A stretch of 64,000 bases of DNA. Origin: Lachnospiraceae bacterium (GTDB taxonomy: Bacteria > Bacillota > Clostridia > Lachnospirales > Lachnospiraceae). The notes under the pieces are model-generated. The model saw only the letters and a list, made by a program, of their open reading frames with translations, was not told the origin of the DNA and ran no database searches. Every line of letters begins with the position of its first letter. Within the stretch, counting starts at the first letter, position 1. A program made the position numbers and the translations under genes. Shown piece after piece: positions 35,588 to 45,600 of the stretch. The stretch is from NCBI GenBank assembly GCA_902363675.1, contig CABJAV010000002.1, positions 1,583-65,582 of the forward strand, written 5' to 3'.

Positions 35588-37603
35588 ATGAAAAAAATTC
35601 TAACAGGAGTTATTCTTGTATGTCTGTTGTGTATTGGACTTGTGACATGTCCGCAGCATATCGCAGCAGAAACAAAGGATACGGGTGTTTTTTCCGGAGA
35701 GGTAACACTTTTAAAAGAGGAAAATCATGCGTATGTCTATCAGGTGAGCTTAGAGAATCATGGAGTTGATTTCGAAGGAACTTCCCGTGTGATATTTAAA
35801 GCGGATGCAGAGGATACACATTGTGCATTTGATATGCCAATTATTTTGCCGGCAAATGGCAAAAAGCAGTATACGCTGACGGTCCCGGAGTTGAATGTGC
35901 AGGATTGCAGAGGGAAAGGCTATCTCATTTTGTTAGATAAAGATGAGAAAGAAGTCGCATCTATCGCATTGAAGGATCTACTGGGAAATCAGGAGAAAAA
36001 AGGTTTTCGTGTAGGTATACTTTCGGATCATTATGATAAGCTGAGATATCTGGATATGGGTGGAGAAGATTACGCTATTTATGAACAAGAACAGCCGGTT
36101 GTATTGCAGGAATTGAAGGCAGATACATTGGAGGACTCTCTGGATGGATTGTACTATCTTGTTATTGATCAGTATGATGTCAGCAGTCTGAGCAAAGAGC
36201 AGCGAAAAGCAATTGAGGACTGGGTGGATGATGGAGGCTGGCTCATCATTGGAACCGGTTCTTATGTCAAAGAAACAGCAGAAGCATTTGATCCTGGTTT
36301 TATTGATATAACAGCACAGAAAACAAGCAGGGAAGGGGAGGCTACACGTGTCTTATCTAGTGTGCAGCAGGATTGTTATTATTCTTATAAAGATGCGGGA
36401 ATTGATTTTTCCAATATGGAAATGACAGAATTGATTTTAAATTCTGCTTCAGGGTATGAAAGTGCCGATAATCCAGCATTCCTGGAAAACTATGGATATG
36501 GTTCTGTGATGGTATTATATATGTCGTTGTGCGAGGATGAGATGCAGAAGGCTGATGCCAATGTAGTAAGCTCCATTTATAATGAAAGTCAGTCAATAGC
36601 AGAAAGTTCGTACAATTATCAGAATGAAACATGTATTTATAACGGACAGTCAGCAATGAATGTTATTGATCAGACGAATACGGATATTGATTTTAACTGG
36701 CTGAAAATCCTGATCATTATTTATGTGTTTGCAGTAGGACCTGTTTTGTATCTTATTCTGCGCAAAACAAAGCACAGTGAGTGGTACTGGATCGCAGCAC
36801 CGGCACTTGGAATCTTATTTGTTGCATTTGTTTATATTATCGGTCATTCGCTGAATGTAACAGAACCGAAAGTATATGCGGTAAACGTACAGCAGACAGG
36901 AGATAAAAAGGCAGAAGTGCATACCTACTATTCTGCTTATCATTCCAGCAAAAAGGAATGGAGTTTCCGCCTGAAAGATAATTATACTTATGCAGGTTCC
37001 AAAATGACCGGATCAGGTAATGCAGTGAACGACCAGAAAAAATACAAAACATCTGTCTGTTATGAAGCGGACGGACTGCATTTAGGCATACGTCCGAAGG
37101 AGAGTTTTGATACAGGCTATCTGTTTGCAGCAGGAAGTGGAAAAGCTGTTGGAAAAATTGAAGTGAAAGATCTGAATTTTTCGGATAAAGTACAGGAAGG
37201 AACCATTTACAATAATACTTCCTATGATTTTCCATATATGGCGGTACTTTCCAGAAATTATATGTATGTTATAAGCAATGTAAAAGCAGGAGAGACTCTG
37301 AATCTGAAGCAGGCTTTGCAGGAAAAGCGTGTGGTAAATCAGTTTACAGTCGATTATATGGACGATATGTATTATAACCTGGTGGATTATTATGGAAGTT
37401 CCACAGGAGAAGATGATGACTATGATTATCTGGCTACTTTGTATATTGGATTAGTGGATGCAAGGAACGAGGCAGCAGATAAAGAGACTATTGTTGCAGG
37501 TGCAGTAAGAAATTATGATAAGACAGTGGAGAGCGATTGTCTTGAGACCTCCTATGGATGTCTGTATTCGCTTGTAAAGGAGGACGAAAATGCTGCAAAT
37601 TAA
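35588..37603 (+). CDS. Exported GldG-like protein, first gene of the MoxR/VWA/ABC operon
   Basis: 671 residues. It has a signal sequence (KKILTGVILVCLLCIGLVTCPQHIAA), an extracytoplasmic beta-rich domain (about 30-135), and a GATase/GldG-like domain with LYYLVIDQYDVSSLSKEQRKAIEDWVDDGGWLIIG (about 188-225). Two membrane helices (about 375-395 and 402-425) precede a second beta-rich domain. ATG 35588 follows AAAAAGGAGG. It is predicted to stand outside the membrane and work with the ABC ATPase and permease that follow; the next gene overlaps its end by 14 bp. Substrate and function are unknown. Confidence 0.75.
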   Translation: MKKILTGVILVCLLCIGLVTCPQHIAAETKDTGVFSGEVTLLKEENHAYVYQVSLENHGVDFEGTSRVIFKADAEDTHCAFDMPIILPANGKKQYTLTVPELNVQDCRGKGYLILLDKDEKEVASIALKDLLGNQEKKGFRVGILSDHYDKLRYLDMGGEDYAIYEQEQPVVLQELKADTLEDSLDGLYYLVIDQYDVSSLSKEQRKAIEDWVDDGGWLIIGTGSYVKETAEAFDPGFIDITAQKTSREGEATRVLSSVQQDCYYSYKDAGIDFSNMEMTELILNSASGYESADNPAFLENYGYGSVMVLYMSLCEDEMQKADANVVSSIYNESQSIAESSYNYQNETCIYNGQSAMNVIDQTNTDIDFNWLKILIIIYVFAVGPVLYLILRKTKHSEWYWIAAPALGILFVAFVYIIGHSLNVTEPKVYAVNVQQTGDKKAEVHTYYSAYHSSKKEWSFRLKDNYTYAGSKMTGSGNAVNDQKKYKTSVCYEADGLHLGIRPKESFDTGYLFAAGSGKAVGKIEVKDLNFSDKVQEGTIYNNTSYDFPYMAVLSRNYMYVISNVKAGETLNLKQALQEKRVVNQFTVDYMDDMYYNLVDYYGSSTGEDDDYDYLATLYIGLVDARNEAADKETIVAGAVRNYDKTVESDCLETSYGCLYSLVKEDENAAN

Positions 37604-38534
37604 TCATTTATATAAGAATTATGGAAAATTTCAGGCAGTCAATGATCTGAATCTTCATATTGAAAAAGGCGATCTGTTTGGCTTTGTCGGACCGAATGGT
37701 GCTGGAAAAACAACAACCATCCGTATGGTCTGCGGGCTGATGTCACCGACATCCGGAAGCATTCAGATCAATGGCATTGATGCGCTTTCAAATCCAAAGG
37801 ACATAAAAAAACAGATAGGATATGTGCCGGATTTCTTTGGTGTGTATGACAATTTAAAAGTGACAGAGTATATGGATTTTTATGGTTCCATGTATGGTAT
37901 GAGTTCCCGTGATATTGCAAAAATCTCAGATGATCTGCTGGAACTTGTAAACTTGTCCGACAAAAAGGAAGTATATGTGGATACGTTGTCCCGTGGTATG
38001 AAGCAGAGACTTTGTGTGGCACGTGCGCTGATTCATAATCCGGCATTGCTTGTGTTAGATGAACCGAATTCCGGTCTGGATCCAAGAGCCAGAGTGGAGA
38101 TGAAAGAGCTTCTTTTGAATTTAAAGAGTATGGGAAAGACGATTGTGATCAGTTCCCACATTCTTTCCGAACTTTCTGAGATGTGTAACAGTATCGGTAT
38201 CATGAACCGCGGTCATCTGGTGATAGCCGGAAAGATTGATGATGTCATGAGTCAGGTGTTCGGAAAAAATCAGATTATCATCACTATAGAAGGCGATATG
38301 GAACCGGCAGTGCGTATGCTAAAAGAACATGTAAATGTCAAAGTAGAATCTGTGGGTGAAAAGGAAATCCGCATTTTCCACAGTCTGACGCAGATGGAAA
38401 TCGCACAGCTGATTGCGGAACTGATCGGCAGAGGAATTCTTGTGACAGGATTCCATACGCAGGAAGGAAACTTAGAGGCATTGTTTATGGAGCTGACAGG
38501 AGGTGCAGAGAATGCGATTGAATCCAATTGTTAA
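37590..38534 (+). CDS. ABC transporter ATP-binding protein (ABC-2 exporter type)
   Basis: 314 residues. Walker A GPNGAGKTTT (about 34-43), signature LSRGMKQRLCVARAL, Walker B LLVLDEPNSGLD and SSHIL with the switch His are all intact. It is a DrrA/CcmA-like ATPase with a C-terminal extension. ATG 37590 follows AAAGGAGG and lies within the 3' end of the preceding gene; the permease start lies within this gene. Such overlaps show translational coupling. Similar in role to the ATPase at 6904. Confidence 0.92.
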   Translation: MLQINHLYKNYGKFQAVNDLNLHIEKGDLFGFVGPNGAGKTTTIRMVCGLMSPTSGSIQINGIDALSNPKDIKKQIGYVPDFFGVYDNLKVTEYMDFYGSMYGMSSRDIAKISDDLLELVNLSDKKEVYVDTLSRGMKQRLCVARALIHNPALLVLDEPNSGLDPRARVEMKELLLNLKSMGKTIVISSHILSELSEMCNSIGIMNRGHLVIAGKIDDVMSQVFGKNQIIITIEGDMEPAVRMLKEHVNVKVESVGEKEIRIFHSLTQMEIAQLIAELIGRGILVTGFHTQEGNLEALFMELTGGAENAIESNC

Positions 38535-39432
38535 AAAAGATATCAAAGTACAGGCTCGCAGTATGAAGATGGCATGGGGGATTTTTGCATATGAAGCAAT
38601 CCTTGCGGGTGTATTTTTTATTGCGCTGTTATTTATCAGCAATCAAAGTATTTACGATGATTCTAATGTATACAGCAAAATCGTGTCGCTGTATCCGGTG
38701 CTGGCAATCACGCAGATTATGATCATTGCAATTGTGATTCCGGTGCAGACATCATCTGCGATTTCAGGAGAAAAGGAACGCCAGACATTTGATATTATGA
38801 TGACAACAAGTATGACACCATTTTCAATCATTATGGGAAAAGTAGGGATTGCCGTAGTGCAGGGGCTGTTCTTTATTGTGGCAAGTCTGCCGGTTATGGC
38901 ACTTACTTTTGTTATCGGTGGTATGTCCTGGAGTTATCTGTTCTGGTTTTTTGCACTGGCACTTCTTGTATCGTTTTTTGCAGCAAGTATCGGAATCCTT
39001 TGTTCGTCCTTGTGTAAGAAGACCATCAGTGGTGTGATTTTTTCATACGGCATTTATGCATGCTTTTTTGTACTTACAGTCGTTCCGTATTTGGTATGGG
39101 AGGTTGTCAGCGGTTATCAGACAACCGCAAGTCTCTGGAGTCTGCTGATGCTTGCAAATCCATTTATTTATCTGGCAGAATTTGTTGAACTTACGATGAC
39201 AGGTTCCTCTTTTATAGAAGAGAGCGGATGGCTTTATGCATCCGGCACAAAGAAGGGCTTTATGCACTGGCTTGGTACCGGAAATCACTGGATGATAGTA
39301 TCTACAATTGTTTATATATTGATTTCGCTGCTGTTTTTATGGATTGCAGCAAAACGTATTACGCCGATTTCACACAGAAAAGCAAAGGAGCTTGTAGATG
39401 GAAGAAACAACGTACCTGAAACAAAAAATTAA
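38512..39432 (+). CDS. ABC-2 type permease
   Basis: 306 residues, about six membrane helices (near 20-43, 62-85, 108-135, 140-165, 175-195 and 265-290). The early NPIVKKDIKVQARSMKMAWGIFAYEA and the conserved SGEKERQTFDIMMTTSMTP (about 87-105) are typical of ABC-2 permeases. ATG 38512 follows CAGGAGG (38497-38503). It overlaps the ATPase gene by 23 bp and the next gene by 35 bp. It forms the membrane channel of the exporter. Confidence 0.9.
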   Translation: MRLNPIVKKDIKVQARSMKMAWGIFAYEAILAGVFFIALLFISNQSIYDDSNVYSKIVSLYPVLAITQIMIIAIVIPVQTSSAISGEKERQTFDIMMTTSMTPFSIIMGKVGIAVVQGLFFIVASLPVMALTFVIGGMSWSYLFWFFALALLVSFFAASIGILCSSLCKKTISGVIFSYGIYACFFVLTVVPYLVWEVVSGYQTTASLWSLLMLANPFIYLAEFVELTMTGSSFIEESGWLYASGTKKGFMHWLGTGNHWMIVSTIVYILISLLFLWIAAKRITPISHRKAKELVDGRNNVPETKN

Positions 39433-40768
39433 AGACTGCAGGCACAAATTAAATCTGGCAAAAATCCTGGAGAATTGTGTATACTATATTTCTTTTGGAG
39501 CATTGGCTGCAGTATTGGTGGAAGGCATTTCTTTGTTTGTCCCGTTTTACTATGCGAACTATTTTGCAGCAGGCTGTATAGGAATCGGATGTCTGGTTGG
39601 AATTGTTCGCGCGCTAATGACATGGGCCGATGAAAAAGCGGCTGCAAGAAAACTGGATAGCTTCGGCTTGCAGGAGCGCACATTGACCGCTTACGAAAAT
39701 CTGGATAAAGAAGATGCATTCACAAAATTACAGAGAAACGATGCGATACAGATGTTAAAAGAAAACGAGAACAATATCTGTATTCCTATCCGGCCAAATA
39801 CAAGACATCTGCTGGCTTTCTTTTTTTCTCTTGTATGTGTATGCACTCTGGCAATGGTTCCGTCGGTTGCGAAAGAGCAGGCGAAGGAGCTGCATGCGCT
39901 CAAACAGGAAATCAAGGAAAAGAAAAAAGAATTGTCCTCGGTTATGGATGCGTTGGAGGGCATTGATACGAAATCACTTTCGGCTGAGGAAAAGAAAAAA
40001 TTGCAGGAATTGATGAAGTCCCTGGAGATGTCAAAAAAGGAACTGGATCAGGTAGAAAGTGCACAGGAACTGGCATCGGCAAATGAGCGGCTGCAATTCA
40101 AATATCAGGAGACGGCACAGAGCCTGACTGGTATCGATCCATCGAAGATTGGTGTGAAGGAAGCACAGCAGATTGCACAGGCGGCAAGTGGTCAGACAGG
40201 TGGTTCTTCGAATGGAAATGATACTGCCGGTGCAAATGGTCAGCTTGCAGATGGCAGCAACAATAATGGAGATTCCCAGTCATCTTCCGGTGACGGCAAT
40301 AATGGAAATAACACTTCCGGGGATGGAAACTCGACGGAAAATGGAAATGGAGACGGCGACGGCGACGGCAACGGCAACGGCAATGGCCAGGGAAATGGCG
40401 ACGGTAATGGAAGTGGCAGCGGAAATGGCAATGGCCAGGGAAACGGGAATGGCAATGGAAACGGTAACGGAAGCGGCAGCGGAAAGGGAAGCGGAAGAGG
40501 AACCGGTTCGAGCTCTACAGCGCATGATTATGTTACCGTTCCCAATAAAGTCGGTGATGACAGCTCCCTGCATGGAGACAAAACCGGAAAGAACAATTCT
40601 GATTACTACCGGGCGCAGAATGGTCTTACCTGGGAAGGAGATCATGTGAGCCTTGATTCCGTGATTGCGGATTATACAAAGAATGCATATGAAGGAATTT
40701 CATCGGGGCGTTATCCGAGTGGAATGGAAAATGTGATCAAAGATTATTTCAAGAACCTGAACGAATAA
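39398..40768 (+). CDS. Membrane protein with coiled coil and long Gly/Asn tract
   Basis: 456 residues. Two helices lie near 28-46 and 50-72 and a third near 145-162. A Lys/Glu coiled coil follows (about 165-240: [21 protein letters not shown]...). A low-complexity spacer of Gly/Asn/Ser/Asp (about 265-370) and a folded C-terminal part ([20 protein letters not shown]...[11 protein letters not shown]) complete it. Its place before moxR suggests a structural or scaffold role for the complex. ATG 39398 follows AAAGGAGC. No named family recognised, although similar architecture is seen beside MoxR/VWA genes in Clostridia. Confidence 0.7.
   Translation: MEETTYLKQKIKDCRHKLNLAKILENCVYYISFGALAAVLVEGISLFVPFYYANYFAAGCIGIGCLVGIVRALMTWADEKAAARKLDSFGLQERTLTAYENLDKEDAFTKLQRNDAIQMLKENENNICIPIRPNTRHLLAFFFSLVCVCTLAMVPSVAKEQAKELHALKQEIKEKKKELSSVMDALEGIDTKSLSAEEKKKLQELMKSLEMSKKELDQVESAQELASANERLQFKYQETAQSLTGIDPSKIGVKEAQQIAQAASGQTGGSSNGNDTAGANGQLADGSNNNGDSQSSSGDGNNGNNTSGDGNSTENGNGDGDGDGNGNGNGQGNGDGNGSGSGNGNGQGNGNGNGNGNGSGSGKGSGRGTGSSSTAHDYVTVPNKVGDDSSLHGDKTGKNNSDYYRAQNGLTWEGDHVSLDSVIADYTKNAYEGISSGRYPSGMENVIKDYFKNLNE
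40318..40503 (+). repeat. Low-complexity Gly-Asn coding repeat
   Basis: Within the gene at 39398, about 31 imperfect 6-bp units (GGAAATGGCAACGGC-type, coding Gly-Asn, with Gly-Asp, Gly-Ser and Gly-Gln variants) are arranged head to tail. The codons for Gly (GGA, GGC, GGT) and Asn (AAT, AAC) alternate, so the DNA is not a perfect microsatellite. Length differences between strains by slippage or recombination are possible. Confidence 0.85.
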
Positions 40769-40777
40769 GGAGGAGTT

Positions 40778-41734
40778 ATGACAGAGTTAGAATTATGTCA
40801 GCAGAATGTAAAAGCCTGTGAGGAAGAAATCGGCAAGGGCATTATTGGACAAAAAGAAATTATCCGACAGGTAATGCTGGCATTACTTGCGGGAGGAAAT
40901 GTATTGTTAGAAGGTATGCCGGGACTTGGAAAGACCATGCTCGTGCGTACGATCAGCGAAGTATTCCAGTTATCTTTTAAGCGTATCCAGTTTACACCGG
41001 ATCTTATGCCAAGTGATGTGACTGGTACCAATATTATGGTAAGGGACGAGAAGGGGAGCAGCTTCCGCTTTGAAAAAGGCCCGCTTTTTGCAAATCTTGT
41101 ACTTGCAGATGAGATTAACCGTGCCACACCAAAGACACAGTCGGCACTGTTAGAAGCCATGCAGGAGCATACGGTTACCGTTGGAAACGACAGCCACAAA
41201 TTAGAAGAGCCGTTTCTTGTTTTGGCAACGCAGAACCCAATCGAAAATGAGGGAACTTATCCGTTGCCGGAGGCACAGCTGGATCGTTTTCTATTTAAAG
41301 TCATGGTAGAATTTCCGACAAGAGAGGAACTTCGCGGCATTGTAAATCTGACAGAAAATACAGAGAAACCACAGATTGAAAAAGTGATGGATGCCACAGG
41401 GCTGCAACAGGCCAGAGCATTTGTTGCACAGATTCCGATCGCAGATGCGGTCATGGATTATATATTAGATTTGGTGATGGCTACCCATGAAGAAAGTGCT
41501 TATATCAAAGAAGGTGCAAGTCCACGTGCGGCACAGGCACTGATCCGGAGTGCCAGGGCACGTGCGTTTATGGAAGGCAGATTTAATGTATCGTTTGAGG
41601 ATGTCAAAAGCGTAGCTTATCCGGTATTGCGGCACAGAATATTGTTAAGTTTTGATGCAATTGCAGAGGGGGTATCTGCGGATACCGTGATTGCACAGAT
41701 CATCGAGGCAAAGGAAAAGAGCTTATATGTTTAA
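40778..41734 (+). CDS. MoxR-family AAA+ ATPase
   Basis: 318 residues. It carries the AAA_3 domain with Walker A GMPGLGKT (about residues 46-53), KRIQFTPDLMPSDVTGTN, Walker B LVLADEINRATPKTQSALLEAMQE (about 108-131), sensor 1 ATQNP and the C-terminal lid ending in VLRHRILLSF. It also has the family-typical GASPRAAQALIRSARARAF. MoxR proteins are chaperone-like ATPases that work with VWA proteins. Here DUF58 and VWA genes follow directly, overlapping by 8 bp. ATG 40778 follows TAAGGAGG. Confidence 0.95.
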   Translation: MTELELCQQNVKACEEEIGKGIIGQKEIIRQVMLALLAGGNVLLEGMPGLGKTMLVRTISEVFQLSFKRIQFTPDLMPSDVTGTNIMVRDEKGSSFRFEKGPLFANLVLADEINRATPKTQSALLEAMQEHTVTVGNDSHKLEEPFLVLATQNPIENEGTYPLPEAQLDRFLFKVMVEFPTREELRGIVNLTENTEKPQIEKVMDATGLQQARAFVAQIPIADAVMDYILDLVMATHEESAYIKEGASPRAAQALIRSARARAFMEGRFNVSFEDVKSVAYPVLRHRILLSFDAIAEGVSADTVIAQIIEAKEKSLYV

Positions 41735-42602
41735 TTCGGAATTTTATGATATGCTGTCCCGCTTTTGTCTGGCGGTGAATCACAAAAGTTCTCTGAATAT
41801 GTCGGGAAACCGCAAGTCTGTACAGAAGGGAATTTCCGCGGAATTTTCAGATTTTCGGGAATATATGCCGGGAGATGATCTGCGTCGGTTAGACTGGAAT
41901 GTGTATGCCAGACTGGACAAGATGTATATCCGGGAATATATGGAAGAAAAAGAATCGGTGGTATCGATTCTTCTGGATACCAGTGAATCCATGAATTACG
42001 GACAGAAACCAAAGTGGGAGCTGGCAAGTCTTCTTGGAGCGGTGATGGCATATCTTGCATTGAATAACATGGATCGTGTCATGATCTATGATATGAAAAA
42101 TATGCAGCGTCCTTACAATGTTTCCGGTGGAAAAAATGCTTTTCCCAAAGTACTCAGGTGGCTGGAAAGTCTGGAGTATTCCGGAAGTGTGGATATGTTT
42201 GCTGCTTTAAAACAGATGCAGAGAAAGGGACCGGGGATCACTGTGCTTATCAGTGATTTTTTGCAGGAAGAATTGCTGGAGGAAGAGAACGAACAATATG
42301 AAAAAATGATGCAGTATCTTCTGTATTGCAGACAGCGTCCGGTAATTTTGCAGACACTCTGCGGAGAAGAACTTCATGTCAGTATGGAAGGAACATTGAA
42401 TCTGATTGATATGGAAAATGAAAGCAAGCTGCGTATCACGATGGATGCACGTTCGATCAAAGCATACGAAAACCAGCTGCAGGCTTTGGTGTCCCGCATG
42501 AAAAAGGGCGTGCGAAACGGAGGAACTTATGTCCTCTGTGATACGACGCGGGATCGAAACCAGCTTGTATTTGAGGATTTAAGGGTGTTATATGATATTT
42601 GA
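41727..42602 (+). CDS. DUF58 domain protein
   Basis: 291 residues, soluble. DUF58 core includes ISAEFSDFREYMPGDDLRRLDWNVYARLDKMYIREYMEEKESVVSILLDTSESM. The R-x-Y-x-P-G-D-D-x-R-x-x-D-W signature precedes a VWA-like fold whose MIDAS-type motif is DTSES (about residues 86-90). ATG 41727 overlaps the moxR stop. DUF58 proteins accompany MoxR ATPases and VWA proteins in Bat-type operons; they are thought to link the ATPase to membrane partners, but the biochemical task is unknown. Confidence 0.9.
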   Translation: MFNSEFYDMLSRFCLAVNHKSSLNMSGNRKSVQKGISAEFSDFREYMPGDDLRRLDWNVYARLDKMYIREYMEEKESVVSILLDTSESMNYGQKPKWELASLLGAVMAYLALNNMDRVMIYDMKNMQRPYNVSGGKNAFPKVLRWLESLEYSGSVDMFAALKQMQRKGPGITVLISDFLQEELLEEENEQYEKMMQYLLYCRQRPVILQTLCGEELHVSMEGTLNLIDMENESKLRITMDARSIKAYENQLQALVSRMKKGVRNGGTYVLCDTTRDRNQLVFEDLRVLYDI

Positions 42603-45600
42603 AAGTTTATGGCCGCTTGCATTCGTGCTTGCGGTACCGATCATCATTGTTTTATATCTGCTGGTTCCTAAGGGAAAAGAGTATAAGATTTCTTCGAATC
42701 TCTTGTGGAAGAAACTATACCAGAACCAGCAGTCAAAAACATTTTTGGAAAAATTTATTCATAATCTGCTGATGTACCTGCAGATCGTGATTATATTGCT
42801 TCTGGTGCTGGCACTGATGTCACCATACATCCGAAAGGGTGGAACCGGAAGCGGAAATGTTGTCTATGTGTTGGATACCAGCGGCAGCATGCAGCATGAG
42901 AACGCAGACGGAGAGACCAGACTTGCACAGGCAGTTGCAGAAATCAAAAGTGACATTGCCTCATCCGATAATGGTAAATTTTCTATCATCACAAATGATG
43001 GAACCGGAAGTAATCTTCTTGCGGTTGCCTCATCGGATAAGAAAAGCCTGTATCGGTTACTCGACCAGACGAAAGCCACAGATACCGCAGGTGATTTGAA
43101 GGATGCAGTATCAGCAGTACAGACGCTTGTGACGGATGCCGAGGGAAAAAAGAAAAATGATGTCATCGTTATGACGGATGGGGTCGGCGCAGCAGATACA
43201 AAAGAATTAACCTCTCTGTTTTCCGCACAGATCCGTGTGATGGGAGAGGTGACTTCGAATGTTTCGAATGATTTTCTGTCTTATGCAAAAAGTGAGAAAG
43301 GGTACGATATTGCAGCCGGTTTTACGAACTACAGTGACAGCAAAGCTACGCTTGAAGTAAGCCTGTACGAAAAAAAGAATGTGATTTCTGTCCGGCAGAT
43401 CTCCATTGATGCGGGAGAGTCCTATACCTGTCTGTTTGAGGATGTGGACTGGAATGGAAAACCACTGCATACAGAAGCTGCCAATATTGCTTTTGAGGGA
43501 AGCAATGCAAAAGACTCCCTCAAAGCGGACAACGAGTGTTATGCCATTGCGGAATCTGCCAATGCTGTCTCCGCAGTACTTGTGGGCAAGGGAAATACGT
43601 ACATTGAGAAAGCATACCAGGCAGTGACTTCACAGACACTTCCGAAATCAGAAAAGGAAAGTGATCTGGATGTCAAAAAAGATACCGTCTGCATTTATGA
43701 TGCAGATACTTCCGCCAAGCAGAATCCGGCAGTCAACCGGCTGGTATTTGCGGATGGACAGGCAACCGGTACCAAAAAGAAAGTTAGTCTTACGGTAAGT
43801 GATACGGAGCTGACTTGCGGAATCAGTGAATTTGCGATTGGAGTCAATGAAACTTATACCTATGATGTTCCATCCTGGGGAACCGGATTTTTATGGGCAG
43901 GTGATGCCTGTGCCGGTTACTATGGACAAAAGGACGGTGTCCGTGTTGTCGTTGTTGGATTTGATATCCGTGAATCGGATTTTGCTTTAGCAGCAGAATT
44001 TCCGGTGTTTATGTCAAACACATTGAGTTATCTTTCGGACAGTTCGCTTCTGGCGCAAAGTCAGTATGAAGCGGGAGAAAAAGTTCAGTTTCATCCGCAG
44101 GCAGATTTTGATGTAAGCACACTTGCGACAGACACCACGTATGCCGGCCTGTATACGGTAAAAGCAGACAAAAAAGAAGAATCTTATGTAGTGCATTTTG
44201 CGACGGATACACAGTCTGACGGAAGAATAACAGCAGAGGATGCCGGGGTAAAAAGCGCGTCACAGAAAGTAATTGTAAAAAAACAATTGCGCAATGTCAT
44301 TCTGGTGTTGATCATAATTCTTCTCGTTCTTGAGTGGATTGTCTATGTACGCCAGATGCGCTATCGTGGAAAATTTTATCTGATTGTGCGTATTATGACG
44401 GCGTTGTTTGTGGTATTGGCACTGTTTGGATTTTCCGTAAATAAACGAAATGCGGAGAATACGACCATTTTTCTGGTAGATCTGTCAAAAAGTAATGCAC
44501 AGAATGCAGAGGCGATGGATGCCGATTTAAAGAAAATGATCGCAAAGATGCCAAAAGACAATCAGTATGGAATTGTGGCATTCGGTAAAAATTCGCTGGT
44601 GGAACAGTTCGTTTCCGAGGAGAAGAATTTTTCCGGCATGATGTCTGCGGTGGATGAGACGGCAACCAATCTCGAGGACGCAGTTTCCAGAGGTCTTTCG
44701 ATGATACCGGAGAATGCAGCCGGCCGCCTGGTAATCCTTACCGACGGAAAGGAAACAAAAGGAAATATCGAAAGCACAGCTTCTGCGCTGGTATCCAAAA
44801 AGGTGGAGCTTTTGTCCATATTGTATGATGTTTCCGTGGGGAAAGATACGTATATTGAAAATGTGCAGATGCCGGGATATCTGTATGCCGGGGATTCTTA
44901 TTCCATGACGGTCAATGTGCAAAGCAATTATGATATAGATGCCAGACTTCAGGTGCTCCGCGGTTCCATGATGGAATCGGAAACGAAAGTTCATCTCAAC
45001 AAGGGAGCCAATTCGTTTGTGTTAAAACAGAAAGTCTCCGGCGAGAGCGCGGAAAGTTTTACGGTGCGGGTTGTGGCAAAAGGCGATACCTGCAAAGAGA
45101 ACAATGACTATTATGCTTATGCGGCAATTCACAGCGTGCCAAAGATACTGGTCGTATCCGGTATGGATGAGGACAGTAGCAATTATGAGAAACTGTTGCG
45201 TGCGGCAGGATGTAATTTCCAGACAGTATCTGCAATCAATGCACCGGAATCGTTAAACGATATGCTTGCGTACAAAAGCATTGTATTGGACAATGTATTC
45301 CGCACGGATCTTCCGCAGAAGTTTTTGGATAATCTGGACACGTATGTAAAAGATTATGGTTGTGGTCTGATCTGTTGTGGCGGAGAAGAAAGTTTTGCGT
45401 TGGGCGGTTACCGGGATACGGAACTGGAAACACTCCTTCCGGTAGATATGGAACCGCGGGGCACCAATGAATCTCCGAGCATGGCAATGGTCATGGTCAT
45501 CGATCATTCCGGAAGTATGTCCGAGATCGTGGATGACGGGGAGACGAATCTGGATCTTGCGGTAGCGGCAGCTGAAAACGCGGTAACAGAACTTCGGAAT

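Noticed and set aside
40240..40455. A Pro/Phe/Leu-rich minus-strand frame and a Met/Glu-rich plus-strand frame in the Gly-Asn tract
   Set aside because: Both are reading-frame shadows of the hexanucleotide repeat in the gene at 39398.
40318..40503. Short repeat array that might look like CRISPR
   Set aside because: Units are 6 bp, without unique spacers, and they code in frame for Gly-Asn. No cas genes are near.
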